From: Holothuria scabra
Taxonomy: Eukaryota; Echinodermata; Holothuroidea; Aspidochirotida; Holothuriidae
NCBI GenBank assembly: GCA_037179385.1
Contig: CM074189.1
Location: 25,791,648 to 25,855,647 of the forward strand
DNA length: 64,000 nucleotides
Reading direction: 5' to 3'
Shown here: one piece after another, positions 9,961 to 22,580 of the stretch
Position numbering within the stretch: the first letter of the stretch is position 1
Layout of the letters: every line of letters begins with the position of its first letter
Position numbers and translations under genes: made by a program
Notes under the pieces: model-generated
Databases searched by the model: none
Told to the model about the DNA's origin: nothing
What the model saw: only the letters and a program-made list of their open reading frames with translations

Positions 9961-12737
9961 CACCGTATGGATGAGGCTTTACTAGTCTTCAAATATGCTT
10001 CAAAGATTAACAATGAGGCGTGAATCTCAATATATACAGGTTGTTTCGATCATTCATTTCAAGTGTGGCAAAGTGATATTTAAATTTCTAATAAAAGGAC
10101 TTTAAAGTAGGCATAACAATTCTAAATTGTTTCACATCTACTTCATTTTTTTAGACCGGTGAAAGAGTTTTCGTTAAAGGGTAATATACTTCAAAAGTTT
10201 CTGTAATAGTCTCCTACACCATTTCTTTCGTTATCGCTCTGGTGATAGTCTTTAGCATGTAAAAATTAAGGAGCTTTAGATTTAACTACGCGGACCTCAT
10301 CTTCAACGAAGTGACGTCATCTGTGTAAATGTCTCTTTTTACCGAATGCAACGCGAAATAATGCTACACCAAGTTGTGAAACGACAGGGGTAATGAAGGA
10401 AGTGACGTCATTCCGTTGTAGCTTTCATCCGCGTTGTGCAGTTTAAAGCTCACTAATAACTTGGCAAATGCACAGTTCGCGGGAAAAAAATTGTATTGTA
10501 GTACATTGCATTGTATTGTATTGTGTTTTCACATATATGTTACAATAATTCATACTGCGAGGTAGGTCTAAAAAGCTTAAACGGTTGTTCAGATATTGGC
10601 ATTGTTAAGCATTAAAACACAATGAACAAAGAAAAGTCGTTATTAAAAAGAATAAAGTATTGGAGTGAAATTCCGGGCTGAGGAGCATTAGACAATAATT
10701 TTTTGTAGTTCACAGGACTTATGATAAAAGATAAAACCCGTCCATCTTTAGGACGATAGATACCTCAGCACCAGCATTCAGGTGTAGCAGGAAGCTATAT
10801 TTGGATACTGACGTGGAGGAAGTGGATCACTTCGATAGAATATGGTACTTTACTTGTATCTTAAGACACGCACCTGGACCCCAGTCAGTCGTGAAACAAA
10901 TGTGCGTCATGATCGCCCTCGTTGTAACGCAAGGGTAGGCCAAAGTTATCCACATGTTACCTCAAAGCAACGCTACAAGTTCGGCATGGACGTTGTGTCG
11001 TATACTACATTGAGTGTGCGTTCACGTCTCTGCAATGTTGGGTCTATTGGGTGGTGGATGCATATGGGAGGGTCAATGCACAAAAATGTTTGATACTTCT
11101 AAAAAAAAATAGGGGTCGGAGGGTGTGTCTTAAAATTAATATAAGTGCAAAACTACGTCTGTCATTGACAGACCGTGTACTTGCGGAACAAGAAAGTACT
11201 AGCTTCGTCTCCATAGTGACGTATCCCCGCGTTCTTCGTGCACATAAGCAGGTGAAACTATAAATGAAAGGAAACAGGATCAACAAAGTACCAATCCCGG
11301 CGCTGAGCAACCTGACATTATCGGTTGGGGCGAGACGTTTAAAGATTATGCACATCAGCCATAGTTTATGCACGTAAACTGGGAATAAAAGGAATAACCA
11401 TTTATAAAATTAATAATCACTGTCATACCTGGTCTAGAGGATATTTGGTAGGTGAGTAAAGAACCGGACTCCTAATGAAGTACAAACACCTTTTTGCAGT
11501 GTGAACTTGAGCCGTGTCGTGTACTTTATTTCTGACTTAATTATAAATAAACAAAAACATTACGAGACGCCTCATTATCTTTACAACATCGTTGACTAAA
11601 TTTATCTATCACAAACTGAGCGCGCCTGAATTGCCCGCTATTATAACTAAATCTAATACGGCATCTCTTCGCTACTCAGGCTCTCAAGACCCACGACAAC
11701 CCTCAACAGGCATCGTCTCGATTTAATTGGCCCACACCACGTGTGGTCGGAAATTTAATCAAACAAAAGAAACTTAAGAAAAGTCCAAATTTTGTTCATA
11801 CTTGTTTCTCTCGTGAATCGCACTCATAAACAAGCTCTCAAAATTTCTACGTGTTAAACCCCTTTCGGTTTAGTTCACACAAGGCCTCAATCTCACTGAT
11901 ACCCTTCACTATCGCAATCCAATCGGCCGTTCCATGACTCCTAAAGTTGTAGACTGTGGATGGGAGCCTCATCAAAAAGTTTAAAGGAATGTGAAATAGT
12001 GTCAATGTTAGCTCTGTACCTGTGACAATCACAAAACAAGCAGTATGTCATTATTAGCGGCGGCGGGACGTCAAATTTGTGAAATGAGTTTTTTGTTTTC
12101 TTTAAACAACATATTTGAGACCAATAGGAAGTACATATTGATGAATAACTTTGATATTCTTTTGGTTGAGAAAATAATTTACCATCCGCTCTTCATTCCC
12201 ACAACCGGATAGTCTCTGCTTGAGCAGGCATTGAAAGACTGTTGCAGTATTGACGTACAGTATTCTGCTGAGTGGCGCTGCTGCTGCCGCCTCGGCTAAC
12301 AGTTTAGTATATTTTAGCCAGAATTAATCGACAAAAAGCCCCAACTCGTGTTTGAAGTCATGCCTTTAATTAAAGCTGCTACACAATAATCAACTGTTGA
12401 CTTATTAATGTCTATGTACACTGCAATTCAACGGTGAACCCTTTCAGGGAGATGAACTCAAATTATCTTATCAAGAAGGGAACTGATGGATTCTGGATTT
12501 ATAGTGGTCAACTCGGCTATCTAAAGATGGGATAAAACTTGATGTACCCTACGTATGGAGGCATTCCGTAATACCGCCATGATGTAAGTCATGGTGTCAC
12601 GGTGTCACCGAGGGCTGGAGGTTGTAGAATATGGCCACGGTATTCCCTGCCTGTCGTAAGAGGCGACTAAGTGGGCTGACTTGAACATTATTTGAACAGT
12701 ATGACACTAAAAAACACATTCGTGTTGGTGTGTCGGT

Positions 12738-12895
12738 GAATCTTATCTAACTTATCTTATCTAACTAACTATCTCACAAACTTACTGACTAACTGACTGA
12801 GTGACTGACCGACTGACCGACGGACCGACGGACCAATGGACCAACTGACTAACTGACTAACGGACAAACGTAACAAACAAACGGAGCCACTCGCA
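12738..12895. repeat. degenerate (ACTG)n / (ACGG)n tandem repeat
   Basis: About 40 diverged tetramers of the type CTAA, CTGA, CCGA and CGGA in tandem. It is present in copy A only, with no comparable tract at the matching place in copy B. Confidence 0.75.
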
Positions 12896-15024
12896 AAGTA
12901 GTTCCCTGCAGCAGGCAATTTTCCCACAGACCAAAACCTTTTTCTTTCGTTTTGTTAATTACTTTTAGTTTTTTTTTTTTCTTCTTTTCTTTTTTTATTT
13001 CATGGGTTCAACTGGTATAGCCTACCAGCGACAACTGCAAAAAAGCCATGACCGACTTGAACCAATAGGTTGGAAATTGAGCCGTAAAACTAAATACTAT
13101 CCAGCTGTTTAACTAACTAACTAACTTTCCTGCCTTGCACTCATTGGAGAGGATATACTGGAACATCATTACATGCCAGGAATTTGCGTGTATTTCTGTT
13201 TCTTAGTGTGTGTATATATTTTATATTTGCATACCGCCATCATCTGTACGGTAATGATATACGCCATCTTTGTTGTTTCGCCAGGAAAATTAGAATTAGA
13301 GGTACCTTGCATAGTCTTTTGTCAGCTATCATTTTGTGAGCGGTAGCTTCCATCCGGAGAAAACATTTAGTGGTCATGTTACTTATCAATAATTATTGTG
13401 TTAGATAAAGAAGAACGGGTAGGCGGATAACCAAACTCAGATATTGAAAAGGGGCACTGGCAAAGGGTGTTGTTTGTCTTCAATAGTGACACCATGAGAT
13501 AACCCCTGTTTGTAAAAATTTCATTATATCTTAAGCCCACCATGGATAGCCTTGCGGTGACGATGCGATTGTAACTGCATGGTGTTCCCATGCGCGCCAA
13601 GCTCGCCACATATTTTCTGGTCTTGTGAGAATGTCTACCTCCTTTTGCAATTCAGCGTAGAACTTAATGCATGACATTGAATGGCAGAGTCCGTCTGTTA
13701 CAAGCCTTCGAATTAAAAATCAAGTTTCCCATTTATCACTTTAAACATGTTAATTTAGTACTCAATGAAGATGTTGTAACAAGAAACGACAAGTGGAGAT
13801 GCCCGAGAACTAATCTTGAGAATTTCCCTGGGAAGTTTAATTCCAAACTGGTGATTATTAATAAAGTGTATAGTTGATTCAGCTTTGACTTTGAGTCCTA
13901 AACGCATGGAATATCGACATTTTGCAAGAGAATTATTTGTTATATAGTAAAAGGATGAAAAAGGATATAAAAGTATAAAAGGGTTTACACGACTCATAAA
14001 AAGGCTCATAAAAGGATATACACAACTAGGGGCAGCTCCATCCCGTTAAAGATGACCCACTGACCCGAAGCTGCGCAAGAGGGAAGGTTTTTCCTAAACA
14101 ATAGGGACTTTTCGATTTCAGCCTGACGGTAGGAAAAGAGGACGGAACGCGCAGCAAAGAAAAAAAAGGAAAAACTGGACTACGCATGAGCAAAAGAGAA
14201 CATCAGTCTGTCCTGTTGGTTTCAAAACGGTCGTCGGCATTTTATTGTTTGGTATAGAAACAGGACGGTAGATGATGGGCTTCCTTGGTAATATCTCTCG
14301 TACCGTCGTCTTCAAAATCGAAACACCTTAACAGCCAGGGCGGAATGACGCTTTCCCGCTTTTTAACCCCCCGTCCTGTTGCTCTACCGTCCTAATACGA
14401 AAGGTTGCTAATGTCCTGAATAATGCTCTGGGTAAAGACGCGAGTCAAATCGAGTTTTTAAGTTTGCTTACTCGAGTCAATTCGAGTCGCTTCAGACTCG
14501 AATCACGTTTTCCACCCACTAGCTGCAACACTAACACCCACTCCCCCATGGCTTTCTCTACTATTCAATAGTATGATCATAGAAATTTTGGAATTCCTCT
14601 GAGACGGAAGCTGTTTTTTCTAAGTGTCTGTCTCTGTTGACATTTGCAAAAGACTTCGGAGGATTTCACTCATGAAGCTTAGAATCTTCCACCAAAATTG
14701 AAGTGCACGTTTACATGTAATTTTAGATTTTTCCTTTAAAACTATTAATCTATTTTTAAAAAAGGAGACTACTTCGTTCAGTCCTTTTCGTTATATTAGA
14801 GGTACTAGATTAATTCTACCATCCTTTTCATTTGTACAGTGTGATTTGGACTCGAAAATGTTAATTATGTTGTAAGCAATGCTACATCACTTGGTAGTTT
14901 ATTGAGAGTTCAATCACTTCAAGTTCTTCTAACACTAAACATACCATTCTTTCCTTAGCCTGTTAACATGAGAACATGATTCGAAAGTTCAATTAAGCTT
15001 TCATCTCTTTCCATACCTAATTAA

Positions 15025-15320
15025 AGAGGCTCATTGAGTTGATATCGATAACTTAATGAGAGTCTCAAAGGGTCACTACCACATAACAATGCGATGCTAA
15101 TAGACTGTTAACCGGTTTTGTACATATTTTGAAAAAGCGTCTGGTCACAAAGTTATTTTTAACCGACTTGAACCGTTAAGTACTCACTCATGAAACAGTT
15201 ATTTGTATGTAGGGTATGGGGATTGTCTAAGATTGATCATTTGTCATTGATATGTGAAGAAAACTTAAAACAAGTTTGGGAAAATTTTTGGAATTTCATA
15301 AACCATATCAATGAGCTGCT
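15025..15320. mobile_element. TTAA-flanked MITE, copy 1
   Basis: Ends AGAGGCTCATTGAGTTGATA and, inverted, AGCAGCTCATTGATATGG, with TTAA on both sides (15,021-15,024 and 15,321-15,324). A related copy lies at 29,411-29,770. The corresponding place in segmental copy B (about 63,180-63,245) lacks it: the flanks 'ctttccatac' and 'tgaaaattataat' are joined by unrelated AT-rich sequence. Insertion therefore post-dates the duplication or was lost in B. Confidence 0.75.
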
Positions 15321-16080
15321 TTAAATATTGTACGAATTTATTATGTCACAAAAAAAACCTTGAAAATTATAATTATGGAACTTAAGGTCATGTAAAATAT
15401 GTTATCAAGACAAATATTACTGAAGTCTCAATTTAGCAGTTTACTTATATGAAATCTATAACTTGAAAATTACGAACTTGCTAAATAACGGTTATCAACT
15501 TTCACTTAAGTAAATGGGCTGTTTCGATCATTTGTTATAGTGTTTACTAGTTTACCTCTCTTTCCTGGTAATAAAATACAAGTTATTAGTTTCCTTAAGC
15601 AAAAAGACCATAGTCAATTAAGTAAACGTTTATGTTGTATTTCACGTTGTGCTTTCAAAAGACATTAGGAAAATTTCAAAACATCTGGTACATTTAGCTT
15701 TCTAATCATAAGAGTTTTTTTGCAAATTCCCTATCTTAAATGTTGTGCTACAAATGTAACTTACCTACGTGTCGCAGATTTAGGTTGTCTGATATATATA
15801 TATGAGACGTTTTTGGCGTTAAAGAACGTTCCTCTAGACCGCAACTTACTATATCCCTGATGGCATTCGGGTGTAAAGCATGAGTGACTGACCCATGTTG
15901 TTTTTTGTTACCTTTTACATGTACAAATGGTTAACGGACTTGCACCACCTTTGTTGAATTATTAAAAAAATTCAGTTATTCTTCCCTGAAGAACATTTTT
16001 CGAGCCCCAAAGTATATTCACAGACAGTCACATATTTTTGTGGGGTTTAATAGAAGATATAGCTCCGAAAAACCCATTAA

Positions 16081-17653
16081 TCTATGGGCCAATAATCGAA
16101 ATCATCCCCCCCCCCCTTAGCCACAATTATTCACTGTGTTTTACTGTTAGATGGGATCCTTAGGCATCATATTCTGCTTGTTTGCCATTACACAAGTGGT
16201 GGGTGTGGCCAGGAAATCCAAAATGGCCGCCAAAATGGCCGCCATTTTGGATTTTTAGGTTTAAGGAGCTGTTTCTCTGTCAGAAAGTCACATGCCCCAA
16301 AACAAGGTGTCATATGAAAGCTGATAAAATTTGCTTTCTAGTAATAGTACAATTTTAGGGGGTTCGGTGTAATATGAATGCCTAAAAATAGCAAAAAGTG
16401 TGATTTTTTTGCAAATTTTTACGGAAAATTGAAATTAAAATGTTCACTTCAGTATCTCATGATAGCTTTCATTGATGCATTTGGTTTTTTACACAAATAA
16501 GCTTTTATGTAATATGTTTAAGATCTGCAAAACACAGATGGATAGCATATCCAATTCATGAGTTATGATCGTCCAAACATTCCAACCCTCGATTTCATAA
16601 TTTACCCAAAATGTGTTCTTCCATTGACTTACTGTACAAATTGGCTATTAACCGTGTATTCTATGACCCTTTGTAATTGTCTTGCCCCAGCTGTCCCTCA
16701 GAAACTCTTATCCACAGTGTTTCCCTTTCAGACTATCATAACCTGAACATCTGTATTTAAAAAGGTGGTGAGCATGGCCATGAAGTCCAAAATGGCCGCC
16801 AAAATGACCGCCATTTTGGATTCTCATGTTTAAGAAGCTGTCTTCCTGTCGGAGTGTCACATACTGCTAAACAAGGTGCCATATGAAAGCTGGTTAGTCT
16901 TTCCAGTGATATACAGTTAAAGGGGATTTGCAATCACATAGATGTCTAAAAATATCAAACAAATGATTTTTGCTATTTTTTACAAAAAAAGAATCGACAT
17001 TTTAAAATAAAGGTATCTCAATATCTTACCATAGTTTTCATTGCTTCATATCATTTTCTCCACAGGTTTGCTCCTATATAATAAATGCAATACCGGCAAA
17101 ACTCTGACACATAGCACACATAATTCGTGAGTTTTGACCGTTATTATGTGTCTGGAAAAAAATTAAATCTCAGGAGCAATTTATAACTTACTTTTTCCAT
17201 TCACATGACCCCTTACTGATCTAACGTGAAGGAGGGGGCAATTGATGGGCCAAGGATGAAATGCCCCCTCTTGCACCACTGTAGCACGGAATGCATACCA
17301 TTGAGAACCTTAAATAGGATATAATGATATACATCGCAAGAACTAGGAAGAAACTGAAATCCTATTAAATAATTCATTTCTATCCAATAAAAATAGAAAG
17401 ATTACTAACTTACTAACTAACTAACCCATAATTTCCCAATCAAGATCTGAATCATTTGGATCATCGATCACGCGAAGTGGGGTCGTTATTATTGCAATAC
17501 CATGAAGGAATCAAAACTAAAGTAATGATTGTTTCCCGAGAGGGTATTCTGTTTGTCTGTTTAAGAAATATTTGAAGTTATGAAAGCGAAGAATAGTTGA
17601 GTGTTGCTTTGTTTGTGGGAAGCTACTGAGAAAAGCATGTTATTGCTTCCGAT
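16081..17653 (+). repeat. foldback element, left arm with 569-bp tandem units
   Basis: Starts of the two units are seen at 16,196 (GTGGTGGGTGTGGCC) and 16,765 (GTGGTGAGCATGGCC), 569 bp apart. Each is followed by the same order of blocks: an 'AAAATGGCCGCC' palindrome cluster, 'CATATGAAAGCTG', a T-rich stretch and 'GAGTTNTGA'. Units are diverged from each other but close to their partners in the right arm. Confidence 0.8.
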
Positions 17654-18110
17654 TTGGAAGCATTCACATGCCTGTTATATGGTGCGAGGTCAGGTATCAA
17701 GAACATCAACAAGCTTTGCTTCACTATGTTTATGACACGCTACACACCTCAAAACCAGCTACTATCTAGTGAGAGTGGCATCGACCTAAGCTTACTTCAC
17801 CCTGCAGATCATCGTTGCGAATGCCGGCATGTTTTACGTGCCAATTATCAGGCTTTCATCTGGAACCAAGCAAATCTGGCATTCCCGGAACTACCAAAAC
17901 CATACAACGGTCATGGCTGGGTTTTAAAAGATGAAAAATTGCAGTACCAATGGACAGAAGAAGAACTCCTTCCAACTGAATTGGTGGATCTAGTACTGGA
18001 GCAGAATGATGAAGGAGAAACACTAGTGATGATGACTGCTACGATATTCATGATGACATTTTAGATGAAGAAGAGGAGGGTGATGACATCCAAATATGTT
18101 ACACTTTAAT
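17654..18110 (+). CDS. uncharacterised protein segment inside foldback element, frameshifted
   Basis: The frame begins at the inner edge of the left arm with 'EAFTCLLYGARSGIKNINK', then 'LLHPADHRCECRHVLRANYQ', 'AFIWNQANLAFPELPKP' and 'GHGWVLKDEKLQYQW'. I recognise the 'R..YQ..iW......P.P...GHGW' layout as a recurrent, repeat-associated protein segment in cnidarian, mollusc and echinoderm genomes. It is usually followed by a Cys-rich tail, and its function is unknown to me. Near 18,020-18,030 the frame shifts by one base. The acidic continuation ('DILDEEEEGDD') is in the next frame, so this copy is probably broken. Upstream exons would have to lie in the arm or elsewhere. It might be the 3' end of the element's own gene or captured DNA. 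Confidence 0.5.
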
Positions 18111-19607
18111 CACATCCTATGCTTTACTTTTGACAAGGGTGTTTTATACACACTAACAGGTATGGGTCATTGTACTTTTGGTTCTGCTAGTTACACAGAT
18201 GTTGCACTTCTTTTGTAATTTTTGGTTTCCCGAAAGGGAAAACTACGGAGCCGCTCTCGTTTTTCTTCAGGCAAAACCTTGCGGGGGACTGCGGATTGCA
18301 AAGTCGGAAGTGACTATCTTGCTCATACCAAAGTTGGTAGCCAATGACTAACCATAAACCTGTTATTGCCGTATTTATAACCGCGTATGTTTTTATCCTA
18401 GCATTTGTAACGATAGATAGGTTGTACATTGAAGCCGAAGACAATAATACTTGGTCATCTTTCTTGTGACGTCTCAAAGTTGTTACTGTTAACTTTTCTA
18501 GGGTATGTCGTACTTGGAATGTCAGAAGTACTCCCAAAAATAAATGGCAGTTAAGAATACTATACTTACAATACGTACTCAAAATATTAGTACTCTACTT
18601 CAACATCATTTTAACATGCTTAGACATGTTACATTTTTGGGGCGAATTTAGAATTGTCACATTATATTTAAAATACCTTACCTTATAGTCGAAGAGCCCA
18701 CAAGTGATGCTTTGTGACATGTATTTTGTTGGTAGGGAGGGGGGGAGGAATTTCACTGCTAAATAGAGATGCTTGCTAATTCATTACACTAAGACAACAA
18801 AGCAACCAAGTTTAGAACATAAATATTAATACTACGTGAATCCAAATTGTGGACCAAAATTTTCGAAACACCTAAATAACTTCCACATATTTGCAATTTT
18901 AAATAATCACATCATCAAATTCAACCTGTGTGGAAATGTTCCCGGGTTAAGGTTACGGGACCAACGACACGGGAGACCAGTGACACTGGGGACCATGCAA
19001 TGATTTTCCACAGGGGACTATTGATAAGGGTCACTATAGACATTACCCTTTACTGTAAAGGTCTGGTAGGTATGTGCATGATAAAACTCCTTACACTAGA
19101 TTTCATGCATAATAATTAATATAACAGACAACCCCTTCCTTACATTGCTGTTCAAAGTTGTGACACGCAATCACAGTTGCGAACTGAACTAACATAGACA
19201 TACAGTAAGATTTAAAGAGAAATTGTCACAAGTGGGATGTATTGCTTCATTGTTGTTTGTCAGATGTCTCCGGATGAATGCTTCCTTGAGATAACATTAT
19301 TTTTCGTACACACTTGTATTTTTTTTTATTGTAAAGCTCTTTTACTTTGCCAGTACCAAAAGTTTTAGTCTATATTCATGATAAATTTTATAGACTGCTT
19401 GTTACTGTACATTACTGTTTTTAATAGAGTTGTCACACAAAAGCACAATGCATTCTTAACTAGCATGTAGAGATAAGCTTCGTGGAAGATTGTCACAAGA
19501 AAATTGCTTCAGAGTTGTTTGTCAGGTGTCGTAGAGAAAAGCCTCATGGAGATTTACACATTACTTTTCATAGACAGTTGTCTCACGTGAAAAGATTTTG
19601 TTGTACT
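18111..19607. other. interior of foldback element, no gene seen
   Basis: A 131-codon minus-strand frame (18,187-18,582) has no recognised domain. The remainder is AT-rich. Repeated 'gattgtcacaag' and 'gttgtttgtcag' blocks near 19,218-19,560 suggest diverged tandem units. Confidence 0.4.
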
Positions 19608-21640
19608 CGGAAGAAATAACATGCTTTCTCTCAGTAGCTTCCCACAAACAAAGCAACACTCAACTATTCTTCGCTTTCATAACTTCAAATATTTCTCAAA
19701 CAGACAAACAGAATACCCTTTAGGGAAACCATCATTACTTTAGTTTTGATTCCTTCATGTTATTGCAATAATAACGACCCCACTTCGCGTGATCGATGAT
19801 CCAAATGATTCAGATCTTGATTGGGAGATTATGGGAAGTTTGTAATCTTTCCATCTCTATTGGATAGAAATGAATTATAAAATAGGATTTCAGTTTCTTC
19901 TTATTTCTTGCCATGTATATCATTATATCCTATTTGAGGTTCTAAATGGTATGCATTCCGTGCTACAGTGGTGCAAGAGGAGGCATTTCATCCTTGGCCC
20001 ATCAACTGCCACCTCCCTCACGTTAGATCAGTAAGGGGTCAGGTGAATGGAAAAAGTAAGTAATTAATTGCTCCTGAGATTTAATTTTTTTCCAGACACA
20101 TGATAACATTTCAAAGCTTGCCAGGGTTTCGACCAAGTGGACTCACCCGCAGGAACGGGTGCTTCTGGCTATGTTTCGTGCTGTACCCCAAAACTGTTGC
20201 CTCATCATTCTTCTATGATTTTCATTTACCCCAAACCAATTTTGAAATTCTGGCGCCGCCTCTGACAATGTGTGAACTAATAAAATGTGCATAACTCCTC
20301 GTTACTGAAAAAGCCGAAATGGCCGCCATTTTGAACAATTTCATGGTCACACCAAGTTACCAACATTTTATTTGATGGCATACATTTTGAAACTGATAGC
20401 TAAAAACCTTGAGTACCATTAAACAGAAGTGGGTAAGAACGTCTAAGGCAAAGAGGACAGCGAAATACACAGGCTCATTATCTGCATAATTTATTTCCCA
20501 TTTGTACACTTGGTCCAAAGAAGAAACATTTTTAGTAACTACTAAAACTGTGGGTCTAAACCTTTTAATGGTCAAAACTCACGAATTATGTGTGCTATCT
20601 GTCAGAGTTTTGCCGGTATTGCATTTATTATATAGGAGCAAACCTGTGGAGAAAATGATATGAAGCAATGAAAACTATGATAAGATATTGAGATACCTTT
20701 ATATTAAAATGTCGATTCTTTTTTTTGTAAAAAATAGCAAAAATCATATTTTTTGTTATTTTTAGACATCTATGTGATTGCAAATCCCCTATAACTGTAT
20801 ATCACTGGAAAGACTATTTAACCAGCTTTCATATGACACCTTGTTTAGCAGTATGTAACACTCCGACAGGAAGACAGCTTCTTAAACATGAGAATCCAAA
20901 ATGGCGGCCATTTTGGAAGCCATTTTGGACTTCATGGCCATGCTCACTCCTTTTTAAAGACAGATTTTTAGGTTATGATAAACTGAAAGGGAAACACAGT
21001 GGATAAGAGTTTCTAAGGGACAGCTGGGGCCAGACAATTACAAAGGGTCATAGAATGCACGGTTAATAGCCAATTTGTACAGTAAGTCAATGGAAGAACA
21101 CATTTTGGGTAAATTATGAAATCGAGGGTTGGAATGTTTGGACGGTCATAACTCATAAATTGGATATGCTATTCATCTGTGTTTTGCAGGTCTTAAACAT
21201 ATTACATAAAAGCTAATTTGTGGAAAAAATCAAATGCATCAATGAAAGCTATCATGAGTTACTGAAGTGAACATTTTATTAAAATTTCAATTTTCCGTAA
21301 AAATTTGCCAAAAAATCACACTTTTTGCTATTTTTAGGCATTCATATTACACCGAACCCGCTAAAATTATACATCACTAGAGAGATAATTGTGTCAGCTT
21401 TGTTTGGGGGCTTGTTTGGGGGCATGTGACCTTCTTACAGAGAAACAGCTCCTTAAACCTGAAAATCCAAAATGGCGGCCAATTTGGCGGCCATTTGGGA
21501 TTTCCTGGCCACACCCACCACTTGTGTAATGGCAAACAAGCAGAATATGATGCCTAAGGATTCCACCTAACAGAAAAACACAGTGTATAATTGTGGCTAA
21601 GGGGGGGGGGAGGAGATGATCTTGATTATTGGCCCATAGA
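19608..21640 (-). repeat. foldback element, right arm
   Basis: Inverted match of 16,081-17,653, for example 19,628-19,720 against 17,540-17,645, 19,740-20,090 against 17,160-17,520, and 20,575-21,640 against 16,081-17,135. It carries an extra block at about 20,108-20,570 that includes a third 'AAATGGCCGCCATTTT' palindrome. Confidence 0.8.
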
Positions 21641-22003
21641 CTACTTAAACCAACTTTGCGTCTAATGCCAGCTGACTTCCACTTTATACCGCCCTCAAAT
21701 GGCGGCTGCGCTTTGCGACCTCGTTCGTATTTCGATGATTTGTTTGATCACTTAAACTTGGCTTATTTTATGGTTCCGTTTGGGGAAAACGTTAGCTGGG
21801 CAAATAATTTTCAAGCTAAATTGAAAGAAGAAAATCCCTAAAACAACAGCGTTGGGATATTGGGTAGGTAACCAAACTCTGTGCTGGTGGAAAAGGCAAG
21901 TTTTCTTTTAGTTTCAAATACCATGCAGGGAGATCGAAAACGGTTAATCGATTATTTTGTTGCGATTATTATGTTGTATTTGCCGTTCTCTCCTTCTTGG
22001 AGG
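21641..22003 (+). other. 5' flank of the Ig-domain gene
   Basis: It continues the duplicated segment interrupted by the foldback element. An open frame runs through it into the Ig exon, but the first convincing start is the Met at 22,004. Confidence 0.4.
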
Positions 22004-22330
22004 ATGACATTCAACTTCATCGAAATTGTTTTTGTTTGTGGTCTGATTTGTATTTACGCAAGTTATGCAGAAATTAACTGTTCTAGTTTTGTTAAGAAAA
22101 TTAATGATTCCGTAGAGTTCAACTGTTTGGTAAATCCTCAACAGATCGACAATGTAGTTTGGACCATAGACAATTTAATCATAACTAAGGCAGAAGGAGA
22201 TTATATCCGCATATTTTATAACACCACTACTCTATAATTTCCAGCCATACATCGTAAAGACAAAGGCATTTATTCTTGCTATAATTTGGACAAATAATAG
22301 GAAAGTATTGATTGAGTGTGGAAGGTAAGC
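22004..22330 (+). pseudogene. signal peptide and first Ig-like domain exon, with stops/frameshift
   Basis: The Met at 22,004 starts a good signal peptide ('FIEIVFVCGLICIYASYA'). An Ig-like domain follows: Cys in 'SVEFNCLV', Trp in 'IDNVVWTIDNL', and the second Cys in 'HRKDKGIYSCYNL'. A TAA at 22,235 interrupts it before the second Cys, and more stops (22,289-22,294) follow. The next frame then resumes sense ('NNRKVLIECG') up to a donor-like GTAAGC at about 22,326. So the exon carries at least one stop and one frameshift. It resembles the membrane-distal Ig domain of an Ig-type receptor and may be the 5' part of a paralogue of the upstream pseudokinase gene. Sequencing error in an old assembly is an alternative. 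Confidence 0.6.
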
Positions 22331-22580
22331 TTATTAAGTAAATGGACAAATTAGGGAAAATTTCATTTGATCTTTGACATTTCAGATAAAGCAATGTTGT
22401 TTTGATTGTAAAAAAGTCAACATTTTTTGTGAGTTCATTTCGAATATTTTCTGGTATGTCAACATTTTATTATCCTATGGAAAAATTTCTATAGAACTGA
22501 TACAAGATAAGTCAAATTCATCAAATGAGCGTGTTATGTGTTATGGCTAAGACAAAATAATGTTTTTCGTAAAAGAACAG

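Larger units (their letters stand above)
9961..16060 (+). repeat. segmental duplication, copy A
   Basis: A direct, diverged copy of 50,161-63,990. Collinear matches occur throughout: the starts share 24 identical bases, and 10,020-10,120, 10,640-11,060, 11,640-12,060, 13,200-13,900, 14,100-14,400, 14,460-15,000 and 15,340-16,060 each have a counterpart in the same order. Copy A is 6.1 kb and copy B 13.8 kb because of insertions. The short frames inside are not conserved between the copies, so I take the segment as non-coding intergenic DNA. Its end abuts the foldback element at 16,081. Confidence 0.85.
16081..21640. mobile_element. 5.56-kb foldback (long TIR) element
   Basis: The left arm 16,081-17,653 is matched, inverted, by the right arm 19,608-21,640. 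The tips are TCTATGGGCCAATAATC and its complement at 21,624-21,640. The right arm carries a roughly 470-bp insertion (about 20,108-20,570). Flanking TTAA occurs at 16,077-16,080 and 21,645-21,648, though four bases separate the right tip from it, so the duplication is uncertain. Each arm consists of two tandem units of about 569 bp. The interior encodes one protein segment. It is inserted in segmental copy A, between sequences equivalent to the end of copy B. Confidence 0.85.

Noticed and set aside
10842..11373. Short frames on both strands near 10,842-11,373 and their counterparts at 51,757-52,041
   Set aside because: The DNA is conserved between the two segmental copies but reading frames are not. 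The differences include indels that break frame.
12730..12900. CRISPR-like or satellite array
   Set aside because: Units are 4 bp and diverged with no spacers; simple tandem repeat in a eukaryotic genome.
18187..18582. 131-codon minus-strand frame inside the foldback element
   Set aside because: No domain or signal recognised. It could be part of a repeat; too weak to call a gene.
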